Shown piece by piece: positions 1 through 8,261 of a DNA stretch of 64,000 nucleotides. The position numbers were made by a program, and so were the translations under genes. Origin of the DNA: Sphingomonas kyeonggiensis (GTDB taxonomy: Bacteria > Pseudomonadota > Alphaproteobacteria > Sphingomonadales > Sphingomonadaceae). The stretch spans positions 558,001-622,000 of the forward strand of contig NZ_JAUSTJ010000002.1 in the NCBI RefSeq assembly GCF_030812785.1. Reading direction: 5' to 3'. Numbering within the stretch: position 1 is the stretch's first letter; each line of letters starts with the position of its first letter. The notes beneath the pieces are model-generated. The model was not told the origin of the DNA. It made no database searches and saw only the letters and a program-made list of their open reading frames with translations.

Positions 1-293
1 TGAACCTCGATGACACCGGCCGGATCGCGGAGATCGGCATGGTGGTGCGCGCCTGCGCGCTCGGCCAGGCATCGTCGGCGCTGATGGAGGCCCATGCGGT
101 GGGCCGCTCGCTGGACGAGCTTGAGGCTGCGCGCGACCAGCTCACCGCCTGGCTCGCCGGGGAGCGGACTGCAGCGCCGGACTGGCCCGGCCTCGACCTG
201 TTCACGCCGGCGCTGGAACATCGTGGGCGCCATGCGGCGATCCGGCTCGCCTTCGAGGCGGCGGCCGAAGCAGTTCGAAAGGCGCGGGGCTGA
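1..293 (+). CDS. NifU/IscU-like Fe-S cluster scaffold protein (5' partial)
   Basis: Only about 97 C-terminal residues are present; the frame is open from base 3 and the gene begins before the window. The stretch RACALGQASSALM resembles the third conserved cysteine region of NifU-N/IscU-type scaffold proteins, which hold Fe-S clusters during assembly in the cytoplasm. The tail continues with the helical segment usual at the end of this family. The TGA stop shares one base with the ATG of the antiporter gene (TGATG), so the two are probably translationally coupled. Identification rests on a partial sequence and is moderately sure. Confidence 0.65.
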   Translation, partial: NLDDTGRIAEIGMVVRACALGQASSALMEAHAVGRSLDELEAARDQLTAWLAGERTAAPDWPGLDLFTPALEHRGRHAAIRLAFEAAAEAVRKARG

Positions 294-2074
294 TGGAGCA
301 TTCGGAAGCCTCGCTGCTCGGCGAATATGTTCCGCTGCTCGGCTTTGCGCTGCTGTTCGTGCTGCTGTTCCGCCGGCTCGGGCTGGGCGCGACGCTGGGC
401 TATCTCGTCGCCGGCGCGGTCGTCGGCCCGCAGGTGCTCGGGCTGGTCGGCGATGCCGAGAGCAAGATGGGCATTGCCGAGCTGGGCATCGCACTGCTGC
501 TGTTCCTGGTCGGGCTCGAGCTGAGCCCCGGGCGGCTGTGGCGGATGCGGCGCGACATCTTCGGGCTTGGCCTGCTTCAGGTCGTGGTCTGCGGACTGGT
601 GGTTGCCGCCATGGTCTGGGTCGCGACCGGCAGCTCGATGGGGGCGGCGCTGGCGCTCGGCCTGCCGCTCGCCCTGTCCTCGACCGCGCAGGTGCTGCCG
701 CTGCTGCAATCGGCCGGGCGCTTGCGCACGCCGTTCGGCGAGCGCGCCTTCGCGATACTGCTGTTCCAGGACCTGTCGATCGTCCCGCTGATCACCATCG
801 TTGCGGCGCTATCGCGCAACCCGCATGACCAGGGCGGGCCGCCGGGATGGCTGCTGGGCATCTACACGGTGGCGGCGATCATCGGGCTGATCCTGGCCGG
901 CCGTTACCTGCTGCGCCCGCTGTTCCGGCTGATCGGCAATCTCGGCGAGCGCGAGATGTTCATCTTCGCCGGGCTGTTCACCGTGATCGCCGCGGCGGCG
1001 ATCATGGAGATGCTCGGGCTGTCGGCCGCGCTGGGCGCGTTCATTGCCGGCGTGATGCTGGCGGACAGCCCCTATCGGCATGAGCTGGAGGCAGATGTCG
1101 AGCCGTTCCGCTCGATCCTGCTCGGCCTGTTCTTCCTCGCCGTGGGCATGACGCTCAACCTGCATGCGATCGCCGAGCGGCCCTTCTTCGTGATCGGCAT
1201 GGCGCTGGCGCTGATCGCCGCCAAGGCCGCGATCATCATGGGGCTGGGGCTGCTGTTCGGCATGCCGCGGCGCCAGGCCTTTGCGCTCGGCGTGCTGCTC
1301 AGCCAGGGCGGCGAGTTCGGCTTCGTGCTGTTCGCCCAGGCCCAGTCGGCGATGCTGATCGAGGGGCAGGCGGCGAGCATCTTCGGCGCGATCGTCACGC
1401 TTTCCATGGCCACCACGCCGTTCCTGATGATGGCGACCAAGAAGCTGCGCACCGAGCCGGCGCCGAGCGCGGCGGGGCTGGACCTGCCGCGGCACGAGGG
1501 CTCGAACGCCGTCGTGGTCGGCTATGGCCGGTTCGGCCAGACGGTGGCGCAGATGCTGCTGTCGCAGGACATCCCCGTCACCATCATCGATACCGATGTC
1601 GAGATGATCCAGACCGCCAACGACTTCGGTATGAAGGTCTATTATGGTGACGGCCTGCGCATCGACATGCTGCGCCAGGCGGGCGCGGCCGAGGCCGAGC
1701 TGGTGCTGTTCTGCAACGACGGCGACAAGATCGACACCGAGTTCCTCGAGGCGGTGCACTATGCCTTCCCCAAGGCGACGGTGTTCGTCCGCGCCTATGA
1801 CCGGCGCAGCGTGATCAAGATGAAGGGCGCGCCGGTGGGCGGTGTGGTCCGCGAGCTGCTGGAGAGCGCGGTGATGATGGCGCGCCAGGCGATGCAGGCG
1901 GTCGGCGTCGACCAGCGCGAGATCGACAAGACCGAGGCCGAATATCGCCGGCGCGACAATGCCCGGCTCGACGTGCAGCGCGAGACCGGCGACCTGCGCG
2001 CCGGGATCGACGGGATGATCACCCATGCCAGCCGCGCGGCGGCGATCGAGGTCGACCTGGAGAGTTCGGGATGA
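293..2074 (+). CDS. KefB/KefC-like monovalent cation:proton antiporter (CPA2) with RCK domain
   Basis: This 593-residue inner-membrane protein has about 12 hydrophobic segments over residues 1-385, typical of the CPA2 Na/H exchanger fold. A Rossmann nucleotide-binding (TrkA-N/RCK) domain starts near residue 403 with VVVGYGRFGQTVA. The family exchanges K+ (or Na+) for H+, and E. coli KefB/C are gated by glutathione adducts. A charged tail of about 70 residues follows the RCK domain. The start overlaps the stop of the preceding gene, and the TGA overlaps the ATG of the DUF423 gene (ATGA). Length and order match the Kef family; ion specificity cannot be read from sequence. Confidence 0.9.
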   Translation: MEHSEASLLGEYVPLLGFALLFVLLFRRLGLGATLGYLVAGAVVGPQVLGLVGDAESKMGIAELGIALLLFLVGLELSPGRLWRMRRDIFGLGLLQVVVCGLVVAAMVWVATGSSMGAALALGLPLALSSTAQVLPLLQSAGRLRTPFGERAFAILLFQDLSIVPLITIVAALSRNPHDQGGPPGWLLGIYTVAAIIGLILAGRYLLRPLFRLIGNLGEREMFIFAGLFTVIAAAAIMEMLGLSAALGAFIAGVMLADSPYRHELEADVEPFRSILLGLFFLAVGMTLNLHAIAERPFFVIGMALALIAAKAAIIMGLGLLFGMPRRQAFALGVLLSQGGEFGFVLFAQAQSAMLIEGQAASIFGAIVTLSMATTPFLMMATKKLRTEPAPSAAGLDLPRHEGSNAVVVGYGRFGQTVAQMLLSQDIPVTIIDTDVEMIQTANDFGMKVYYGDGLRIDMLRQAGAAEAELVLFCNDGDKIDTEFLEAVHYAFPKATVFVRAYDRRSVIKMKGAPVGGVVRELLESAVMMARQAMQAVGVDQREIDKTEAEYRRRDNARLDVQRETGDLRAGIDGMITHASRAAAIEVDLESSG

Positions 2075-2412
2075 TGCGTCTGGTGACGGTGCTGGCGGCG
2101 CTTTCGGGGGCGATCGCGGTGGCGGCGGGAGCCTTTGCCGCGCACGGCGCGAGCGGGCAGGCGGCCGAGTGGCTCAAGACCGGCGGGCAGTATCAGCTGA
2201 TTCACGCGGTCGCGGCATTGGTCGCGCTGCGGATGGGCGAACGGATCTCGCCCTGGCTGTTCGTCGTCGGCGGCGCGCTGTTCGCGGGGACGCTCTATGC
2301 GATGGCGTTCGGCGGGCCACGCTGGTTCGGGGCGATCACGCCGATCGGCGGGGTGGCGCTGATCCTCGGCTGGATTTGCCTGGCGGTGGGGGCGTGGAGG
2401 CGGTCCGCCTGA
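2071..2412 (+). CDS. DUF423 family membrane protein
   Basis: The 113-residue product has four hydrophobic segments and the family opening, a small transmembrane helix followed by AAGAFAAHGA, seen in DUF423 (YgdD-like) proteins. The function of this family is not established. Its ATG overlaps the antiporter stop (ATGA), and its own 3' end overlaps the next gene by 19 bases, so it sits inside a tight four-gene run. The length is normal for the family. Confidence 0.85.
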   Translation: MMRLVTVLAALSGAIAVAAGAFAAHGASGQAAEWLKTGGQYQLIHAVAALVALRMGERISPWLFVVGGALFAGTLYAMAFGGPRWFGAITPIGGVALILGWICLAVGAWRRSA

Positions 2413-3032
2413 ACGCCGCCGAGTTCATCCGGGCAAGGCTGCCGCTGCTGCCGGTGCCTGGCATCCCCGAGATCGTGCTGCACAAGGCGGTGCCGGCGAG
2501 CGGGCTGGGGCGACTGGCGGCGGAGGACGCGGCGTTCGGCTCGCCCTACTGGGCCTATTACTGGCTGGGTGGACTGGCGCTGGCGCGCTTCGTGCTGGAC
2601 CGGCCGGAGGTTGTGGCCGGACGGCGGGTGCTCGATCTGGGGTGTGGGTCCGGGCTGGTGGCGATCGCTGCGATGCAGGCTGGGGCGGCGAGCGTGCTGG
2701 CGGTGGATGTCGATCCTTATGCGGTGGTGGCGACGCAGGTGAATGCGGCGGCGAATGGCGTGGCGGTCGAGGCGCTGCATGCCGACCTGACCGAGGGGCC
2801 GGTGCCGGAGGTCGACCTGATCCTGGCGGGGGACGTGTTCTACGATCCCGAGCCGGCCGCGCGGGTCACGCCGTTCCTGGCGCGCTGCCGGGCGGCGGGG
2901 ATCGAGGTGCTGGCCGGCGATCCGCGGCGGGCGCCGTTGCCGGTGGCGCGGTTGCGAGGGCTGGCGGAATATCGGTTTGCCGAGACGGATAGCGGGGTGA
3001 TGCGGGTCAGCGAGGTTTTTGCGTTCGACTGA
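2394..3032 (+). CDS. class I SAM-dependent methyltransferase (COG3897/METTL20-like)
   Basis: The 212-residue product carries SAM motif I VLDLGCGSGLVAIAA, an acidic post-I strand (AVDVDPYAV) and the sequence LILAGDVFYDPE. These fit the COG3897 methyltransferases, which include the ETF-beta/L7-L12 lysine methyltransferase METTL20; the substrate here is not shown. The start is taken as GTG at 2394, since translation upstream of it (an open frame from 2025) is a low-complexity Arg/Gly-rich shadow of the neighbouring genes. The gene overlaps the DUF423 gene by 19 bases. A palindromic repeat pair follows the stop. Confidence 0.75.
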   Translation: MEAVRLNAAEFIRARLPLLPVPGIPEIVLHKAVPASGLGRLAAEDAAFGSPYWAYYWLGGLALARFVLDRPEVVAGRRVLDLGCGSGLVAIAAMQAGAASVLAVDVDPYAVVATQVNAAANGVAVEALHADLTEGPVPEVDLILAGDVFYDPEPAARVTPFLARCRAAGIEVLAGDPRRAPLPVARLRGLAEYRFAETDSGVMRVSEVFAFD

Positions 3033-3040
3033 ACCTGTTC

Positions 3041-3145
3041 GTCATCCCGGCCTTGTGCCGGGATCCACCGTGCGGCGAGTCATGGACAAGAGGCTGGATG
3101 TCAGTCGGTGCGGAACCGTGGACCCCGGCACAAGGCCGGGGTGAC
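3041..3145. repeat. palindromic repeat pair (REP-like, family B)
   Basis: Two GC-rich hairpin units face each other: GTCATCCCGGCCTTGTGCCG at 3041 and its near reverse complement ending GGGGTGACG at 3145, separated by about 45 bases. Each unit is itself a small palindrome (CCGGC..TTGTGCCGG). The pair fills the gap between two convergent genes and could fold into a long hairpin that stops transcription from both sides. Similar but distinct pairs recur in this window. Confidence 0.75.
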
Positions 3146-3172
3146 GGTTGGGATTGGGTTGAGGAAAGGGCG

Positions 3173-5056
3173 TCAGTCGTTCGCTCCCACGATCTTCGCC
3201 ACGCCCGCCGCTGCATTCGGGTGGTAGCCCACCTTGGCGCCCTCGTAGAACCGCAGCGCGATCGGCTTGCCCCAATCCCCTTGCGCCATCAGGTCCTTGT
3301 AGATCGGGTAGATCAGCAGGCCGCGGCCGACATGCTTCACGAACGCCTCGATGCTCGGCAGCGCCGGCTCATAGCGGTTGGCGATGGCCAGCTGGGCCCA
3401 GGCCGAGCGGACATAGGCGTTGTTCGAGGCCGACAGGCCGAGCGTCTCGTCCAGCTCCTTGAGGCGGGCCGGGGTCTGCTGGCGGGGCAGGCCGTTGAGG
3501 AAGCGCAGCCATTGCTGGGTCGCCCAGCCGGTCGGCTGCACCGCGCTTGCCGGGCCGCCGGCATTGAACGCGGCCAGCTTCGCATCGACCGCGGCGAGCG
3601 TTGCCGAAGTGATATGCACCGCATTGTCGGGCAGGCCGGCCTGATAGGCCCAGCGATCGAGCTCGAGCTTCGCCTCCAGCGCCTTGTCGCCCTTGATCAG
3701 ATTGGCGCGCATGTCCGCCAGGAAGCCTGCGGTGGTCTGCGGCTGGAAGGCGTGGCGATCGAAATAGGAGCGCAGATAGGCGTCCCACTTCGCCCGGCCC
3801 ACCGCTGCCTCGATCGTGCGCAGGAAGGTCGAGCCCTTGAAATAGTCGAGCTGGCCGAAGGTCGCGCCCGGATCGCCGTGCAGGCGGGTGGTCGCCGCGT
3901 CATTGCCGCCGGCGTCCTTGATGTCCTTCTGCAGCCCGTCCCAATCGAGATCGGCGTACATGGCGGCGCGCTCCTTGCCATAGACCGCCTCCATGATCCG
4001 GTTCTCGAAATAGGTGGTGAAGCCCTCGTTGAGCCACGAGTCCGACCAGGTCGCGTTGGTGACGAGATTGCCCGACCAGCTGTGCGCCAGCTCATGCGCG
4101 ACGACGTCGGTGTTCGAGCGATCGCCGGTGATGATCGTCGGCGTCAGGAAGGTGAGGGTGGGGTTCTCCATGCCGCCATAGGGGAAGCTCGGCGGCAGGA
4201 CGAGCATGTCGTAGCGGCCCCAGCGATAGGGGCCGTAGAGCGCCTGGGCGGCGTCGATCATCTTCTCGACATCGGCGACTTCGTGCGCGGCGGCATCGAG
4301 CTGGCTCGGCTCGGCCCAGACGCCGGAGCGCGGACCCGTCGCCTTGAAAGCGAGGTCGCCGACGGCGAAGGCGATGAGGTAGGGCGGCACCGGCCGGTCC
4401 ATCTTGAAGCGGAACTGGCGCTTCTGGTGCGGGACCAGCGTGCCGGTGGCACCGTCGAGCCGGTCGCCGCTCATGACCGCGACGAAGCCGTCGGGCACGG
4501 TGAGCGTCGCGGACCAGGTCTGGCGGATGCCGGGGCTGTCCTGGGTGGGGATCCAGCTGCGGTTGTTGATCGGCTGGCCCTGGCTGAACAGATAGGGCTT
4601 CTGCTTGCCGGCGGTCAGCTCGGGGGCGAGCCAGCCGAGCGCGCTCGCGCCGGGCCTGGTCTTGTAGCGGATCAGGATCTGCTTGTTGCCGTCGAGCTGG
4701 ACGGTCAGCGCCGAGCCGAGGCCGATCTCGGTCTCGCGCGGGCCGATCTTGTAGGGGAGGGGCTTGCCCTTGGGGCAGGTGACACTCTCGATCACCAGGT
4801 CATCGACGTCGAGAACGATGTCGGTTGCGCCCCTTGCCGCCAGCACATCGAGCGTGGCGACACCCGAGAGCGTCTTGCTGGCGAAATCGACGTCGAGGTT
4901 GAGGTCGACATGGGTGACGCGTGCCGCCTCGGGCTCGGCATGGGTCCACACATCCTTGGCCTCGGGCGTGGTGAGGATCGGGGCGGGCTTGCCGGTCTGG
5001 GCGGCGGCGGGCGCGGCGATCACGATCGCGGCGGCAAGGGCGGGGAGGATGCGCAT
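3173..5056 (-). CDS. secreted M1 family zinc metallopeptidase
   Basis: The 627-residue product begins with a Sec signal peptide (MRILPALAAAIVIAAPAAAQ) and has the M1 signatures in order: substrate-binding GGMENP near residue 290, zinc motif HELAHSWSGN near 318 and the downstream glutamate in NEGFTTYFE about 19 residues later. The C-terminal third is helical, as in the leukotriene A4 hydrolase/aminopeptidase group. It should cleave N-terminal amino acids from peptides in the periplasm. The gene is convergent with the methyltransferase gene across a palindromic repeat, and is separated by about 90 bases from the upstream kinase. Confidence 0.92.
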   Translation of the reverse strand: MRILPALAAAIVIAAPAAAQTGKPAPILTTPEAKDVWTHAEPEAARVTHVDLNLDVDFASKTLSGVATLDVLAARGATDIVLDVDDLVIESVTCPKGKPLPYKIGPRETEIGLGSALTVQLDGNKQILIRYKTRPGASALGWLAPELTAGKQKPYLFSQGQPINNRSWIPTQDSPGIRQTWSATLTVPDGFVAVMSGDRLDGATGTLVPHQKRQFRFKMDRPVPPYLIAFAVGDLAFKATGPRSGVWAEPSQLDAAAHEVADVEKMIDAAQALYGPYRWGRYDMLVLPPSFPYGGMENPTLTFLTPTIITGDRSNTDVVAHELAHSWSGNLVTNATWSDSWLNEGFTTYFENRIMEAVYGKERAAMYADLDWDGLQKDIKDAGGNDAATTRLHGDPGATFGQLDYFKGSTFLRTIEAAVGRAKWDAYLRSYFDRHAFQPQTTAGFLADMRANLIKGDKALEAKLELDRWAYQAGLPDNAVHITSATLAAVDAKLAAFNAGGPASAVQPTGWATQQWLRFLNGLPRQQTPARLKELDETLGLSASNNAYVRSAWAQLAIANRYEPALPSIEAFVKHVGRGLLIYPIYKDLMAQGDWGKPIALRFYEGAKVGYHPNAAAGVAKIVGAND

Positions 5057-5147
5057 GATGGCGTGCTAAGCGGATCGGCGATGAACGGCAACTGAGTGGT
5101 GACGACGCCGGCCTTGCGCGAGACGAAGGCGGTCGGAGCCTGCCCGC

Positions 5148-7163
5148 TCACCCGTCGAGCATGTCCCGTACCTTCGCCGCCAGGTCGGTATAGGTGAAGG
5201 GCTTGGGAAGCAGCTGCACGCCGGGATCGAGCCTGCCGTGATGGACGATCGCGTTGCGGGCATAGCCGGTAGTGAAGAGGACCTTCATGTCGGGCCGCCG
5301 GGCCTGGGCCTCGGCGGCGAGCACCGCGCCGGTCATGCCGCGGGGGAGGACGACATCGGTGAACAGCAGGTCGATCCTGCCCGGCTCGGCATCGAGCGCC
5401 GCGAGGGTGGCGGGGCCGTCGCCCGCCTCGATCACCCGGTAGCCGAGCTCGCGCAGCACTTCGACCGTATAGGCGCGGACATTCTCGTCGTCCTCGCACA
5501 CCAGGATCGTCTCATGGACGCTGCCCTGGGGCGCCAGCTCGGCCGGGGCATGGGGCGCTGCCGTGCCGATCGTGCCACGGAAGCGGGGCAGGTAGATCTT
5601 CACGCTCGTGCCGTGATCGGGCTCCGAATAGATGCGGACATGCCCGCCCGACTGCTTGATGAAGCCATAGACCATCGACAGGCCGAGCCCGGTGCCACGG
5701 CCGACATCCTTGGTGGTGAAGAAGGGCTCGAAGGCATGGGCGAGCGTGTCCGCATCCATGCCGTTGCCGGTGTCGGAGACGCTGATCAGGACATATTGGC
5801 CGGGCGTCACTTCGATGTCGCGCGCGGTGTAATGGCTGTCGAGATGCGTGTTGGCGGTCTCGATCGTCAGCTTGCCGCCCTCGGGCATCGCATCGCGCGC
5901 GTTGATCGCGAGGTTGAGCAGCGCGTTCTCGAGCTGGTTGGCATCGACTTCGACCGGCCAGACGCGTCCGGCCTGGACGATCTCGACCTCGATCGTCTCG
6001 CCCAGGCTGCGGTGGAGCAGGTCGGACATGCCGGCGATCAGCCGGTTGGGATCGACGCGCTCGGGTGCGAGCGGCTGGCGGCGCGAGAAGGCGAGCAGGC
6101 GCTGGGTGAGCACCGCCGCGCGCTGCGCCCCGTTCATCGCCGCCCCCGCCGCGCGCGCCAGCCGGGGCTGATCCCCGGGCAGGTTGCGCTGGAGGATGTC
6201 GAGATTGCCGGTGACGATCTGGAGCAGATTGTTGAAGTCGTGCGCGACGCCGCCGGTGAGCTGGCCGACCGTCTCCATCTTCTGCGATTGGCGCAGCGCT
6301 TCCTCGGCGGTCTCCAGCGCCTCCGCCGCCTCGCGCTCGGCGGTGATGTCGCGCGCGACGCAGTAGAGCAGATTGCCCTCGGGCACCGTCGTCCAGCTGA
6401 ACCAGCGATAGCTGCCGTCCCGCGCGCGCAGGCGGTTCTCGAAGCGCCAGGTCGGCTCGCCCTGCTGGAGCTTCTCGAGCTCGGCGCGGGTGCGCTGCCT
6501 GTCGTCGGGATGCTCGATCCATTCGGAGCTGCGGCCGACCAGCTCGGCCTCGCTCCAGCCGAGGATATCGGTCCAGGCCGGGCTGGCGTTGCGCCAGATG
6601 CCCTGCGTGTCGGCGATCAGGAAGGGATCGCGGGCGAGCGTCCACAGCCGGGTGCGATCGGCCAGCGCCTCGCGCGCAGCAAGGACCTTGAGCGTGGTCT
6701 CGCTGACGATGCACAGCACGCCGCCGACCGATCCGTCGTCATCGAACACCGGCGAATAGCTGATGTCGAAATAGACCGTCTCGCCTCGGCCCTGGTCGCG
6801 CTCGATATAGAAGGGGCGGTCCTTGGCCCAGAAGGGCTCGCCGGTATCGCGAACGCTCTGAAGCAGGGGCCCCAGATCGTCCCACAGCTCGCCCCACCAG
6901 ATGCTTGCCGGCTGGCCGAGGGCGCGGGGGTGCTTGTCGCCGATCGTGGGAGCATAGGTCTCGTTGTAGAGCGCGCAGAATTGCGGGCCCCAGAACATCA
7001 CGATCTCGGCATGCGAGGGCAGCATCAGGCGCACCGCGGCGGTGAGCGCGTTCGAGCAGTCGCAGACGGGGCCGAGCGGCGAGCCCTCCCCGATCGCGGA
7101 CGTCAGCCGGCCCAGTTCGCCAAAGGCGTCGAACGTGGCGGCTGGTGCGATCGCAGTGGCCAT
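5148..7163 (-). CDS. PAS-containing hybrid sensor histidine kinase/response regulator
   Basis: The 671-residue protein has no membrane segment. The order is an N-terminal PAS/GAF-like sensor region (about 25-160), a PAS domain (about 170-290) ending in the PAC motif, a histidine kinase dimerisation helix with GGVAHDFNN near residue 310, an ATPase domain with NARDAM and DTGNGMD and GRGTGLGLS boxes, and a receiver domain from about 550 with phospho-acceptor Asp in LLFTDVVLPRG. It should phosphorylate its own receiver or a separate partner; no output domain is attached and no cognate regulator is adjacent except the LytTR gene, which lacks a receiver. The signal is unknown and cytoplasmic, possibly light or redox through PAS. 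Confidence 0.9.
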   Translation of the reverse strand: MATAIAPAATFDAFGELGRLTSAIGEGSPLGPVCDCSNALTAAVRLMLPSHAEIVMFWGPQFCALYNETYAPTIGDKHPRALGQPASIWWGELWDDLGPLLQSVRDTGEPFWAKDRPFYIERDQGRGETVYFDISYSPVFDDDGSVGGVLCIVSETTLKVLAAREALADRTRLWTLARDPFLIADTQGIWRNASPAWTDILGWSEAELVGRSSEWIEHPDDRQRTRAELEKLQQGEPTWRFENRLRARDGSYRWFSWTTVPEGNLLYCVARDITAEREAAEALETAEEALRQSQKMETVGQLTGGVAHDFNNLLQIVTGNLDILQRNLPGDQPRLARAAGAAMNGAQRAAVLTQRLLAFSRRQPLAPERVDPNRLIAGMSDLLHRSLGETIEVEIVQAGRVWPVEVDANQLENALLNLAINARDAMPEGGKLTIETANTHLDSHYTARDIEVTPGQYVLISVSDTGNGMDADTLAHAFEPFFTTKDVGRGTGLGLSMVYGFIKQSGGHVRIYSEPDHGTSVKIYLPRFRGTIGTAAPHAPAELAPQGSVHETILVCEDDENVRAYTVEVLRELGYRVIEAGDGPATLAALDAEPGRIDLLFTDVVLPRGMTGAVLAAEAQARRPDMKVLFTTGYARNAIVHHGRLDPGVQLLPKPFTYTDLAAKVRDMLDG

Positions 7164-7271
7164 GCGGTTCCCGAATGAGTCTCTATCGTTGCGCAGGCGA
7201 AATCGAACCCGCTGGATGCATCAACGCGGGGCGCGTCGTTCTGCTCCCGGGAGGCAGCGGAAATCGGTGGA

Positions 7272-8132
7272 TCAGTGGCCGAAGGCGGCGAGCGCAGTGC
7301 GATAGCTGCGGCCGAGCGGGACGATCGTGCCGCAACGCAGCTGGACGGCGGGTCGGCCGCCAGCCTCGCGATAGATTTGCGAGACATGGCCCCGGTTCAC
7401 CACCACCTGGCGATGCACCCGGACGAAGCCGAGCGCGGCGAAGCGCTCGGCCAGCTCGGACAGCGGCGCGCGGACCAGATGGACGCGGCCATGGGCGAGG
7501 ATCTCGCTGTAGTTCCCCGCCGAGCGGATCTGCGCGACGTCGCAGGCGCGCACGCGCAGGAACGGCGCCTCAGGCAGGTCGAGCCATTGCTCGCCGTCCG
7601 ACCGGGCATTGGCCGGGGGCAGCAGGATCGGCAGCGGCTCGTAATAGTCGTCCGGATCCTGGGCGCGGCGGCGATCGGCCAGGTGGCGGCCCCAGGCCAT
7701 CAGCGTCAGCAGCGCCGTGGAGCCGAGGATCGCCGAGCGGGGCAGGAAGCTGATCAGCGACGGGGGCAGGGCAGGGCCGTCCGGTCCGCACAGCTCATAG
7801 GGCAGGATGGCGAAGGCGAAGCGCGAGCTGGCCAGCTCGGCGAGCGTCACCGGCACGAAGGCGAGCGCGCCGAGCAGCAGGGGTGACTGCCGGGGGGATT
7901 GCAGCATCTCCTGCACCGGCTTGCGGCTGGCCCAGGCGATGGTGAGCATCGCGCCCCAGACGAGCAGGCGGGCGAGCCGCGCCTCGTCCGGATGCTGGGT
8001 GGCGAAACTGTCGGCGCCTGCCTGCATCCCGCCCATGCCGAAGCCGAGCAGGAACGCGAACAGCGCCAGCGCCGCCGCTGCACTCAGCGGGACCCGAATG
8101 TCCCAGATCGACTCGTTCGCCGCCCTCTCCAT
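7272..8132 (-). CDS. membrane-anchored LytTR DNA-binding regulator
   Basis: The 286-residue product has four hydrophobic segments in residues 15-150 and a LytTR DNA-binding domain over about 180-286, with the characteristic VHRQVVVN strand and a C-terminal VPLGRSY. No receiver domain is present, so it is a one-component membrane regulator. It is divergent from a TonB receptor gene starting 129 bases away. The space between holds two GTTCGTC direct repeats 20 bp apart, which fits LytTR sites, so it probably regulates itself and the receptor. The membrane half may sense an envelope signal; this is inference. Confidence 0.88.
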   Translation of the reverse strand: MERAANESIWDIRVPLSAAAALALFAFLLGFGMGGMQAGADSFATQHPDEARLARLLVWGAMLTIAWASRKPVQEMLQSPRQSPLLLGALAFVPVTLAELASSRFAFAILPYELCGPDGPALPPSLISFLPRSAILGSTALLTLMAWGRHLADRRRAQDPDDYYEPLPILLPPANARSDGEQWLDLPEAPFLRVRACDVAQIRSAGNYSEILAHGRVHLVRAPLSELAERFAALGFVRVHRQVVVNRGHVSQIYREAGGRPAVQLRCGTIVPLGRSYRTALAAFGH

Positions 8133-8169
8133 GCACGCAGGATAACCCGCGAACGCGCGCGCGCGAACT

Positions 8170-8199
8170 GCCGTTCGTCACACCGGTCGCCCGTTCGTC
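8170..8199. promoter_or_regulatory. candidate LytTR binding site (two direct repeats)
   Basis: The nine-base sequence CCGTTCGTC occurs at 8171-8179 and again at 8191-8199, with start-to-start spacing of 20 bases (two helical turns). LytTR proteins bind two imperfect nine-base direct repeats with a GTT core at about this spacing. The site lies between the LytTR gene and the TonB receptor gene. Confidence 0.5.
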
Positions 8200-8261
8200 C
8201 CAGTCCGCTCCACCCGGCCCTCCGCACGGCGGCAAATCCGCGCCGACAGGGGGTGTCAGGG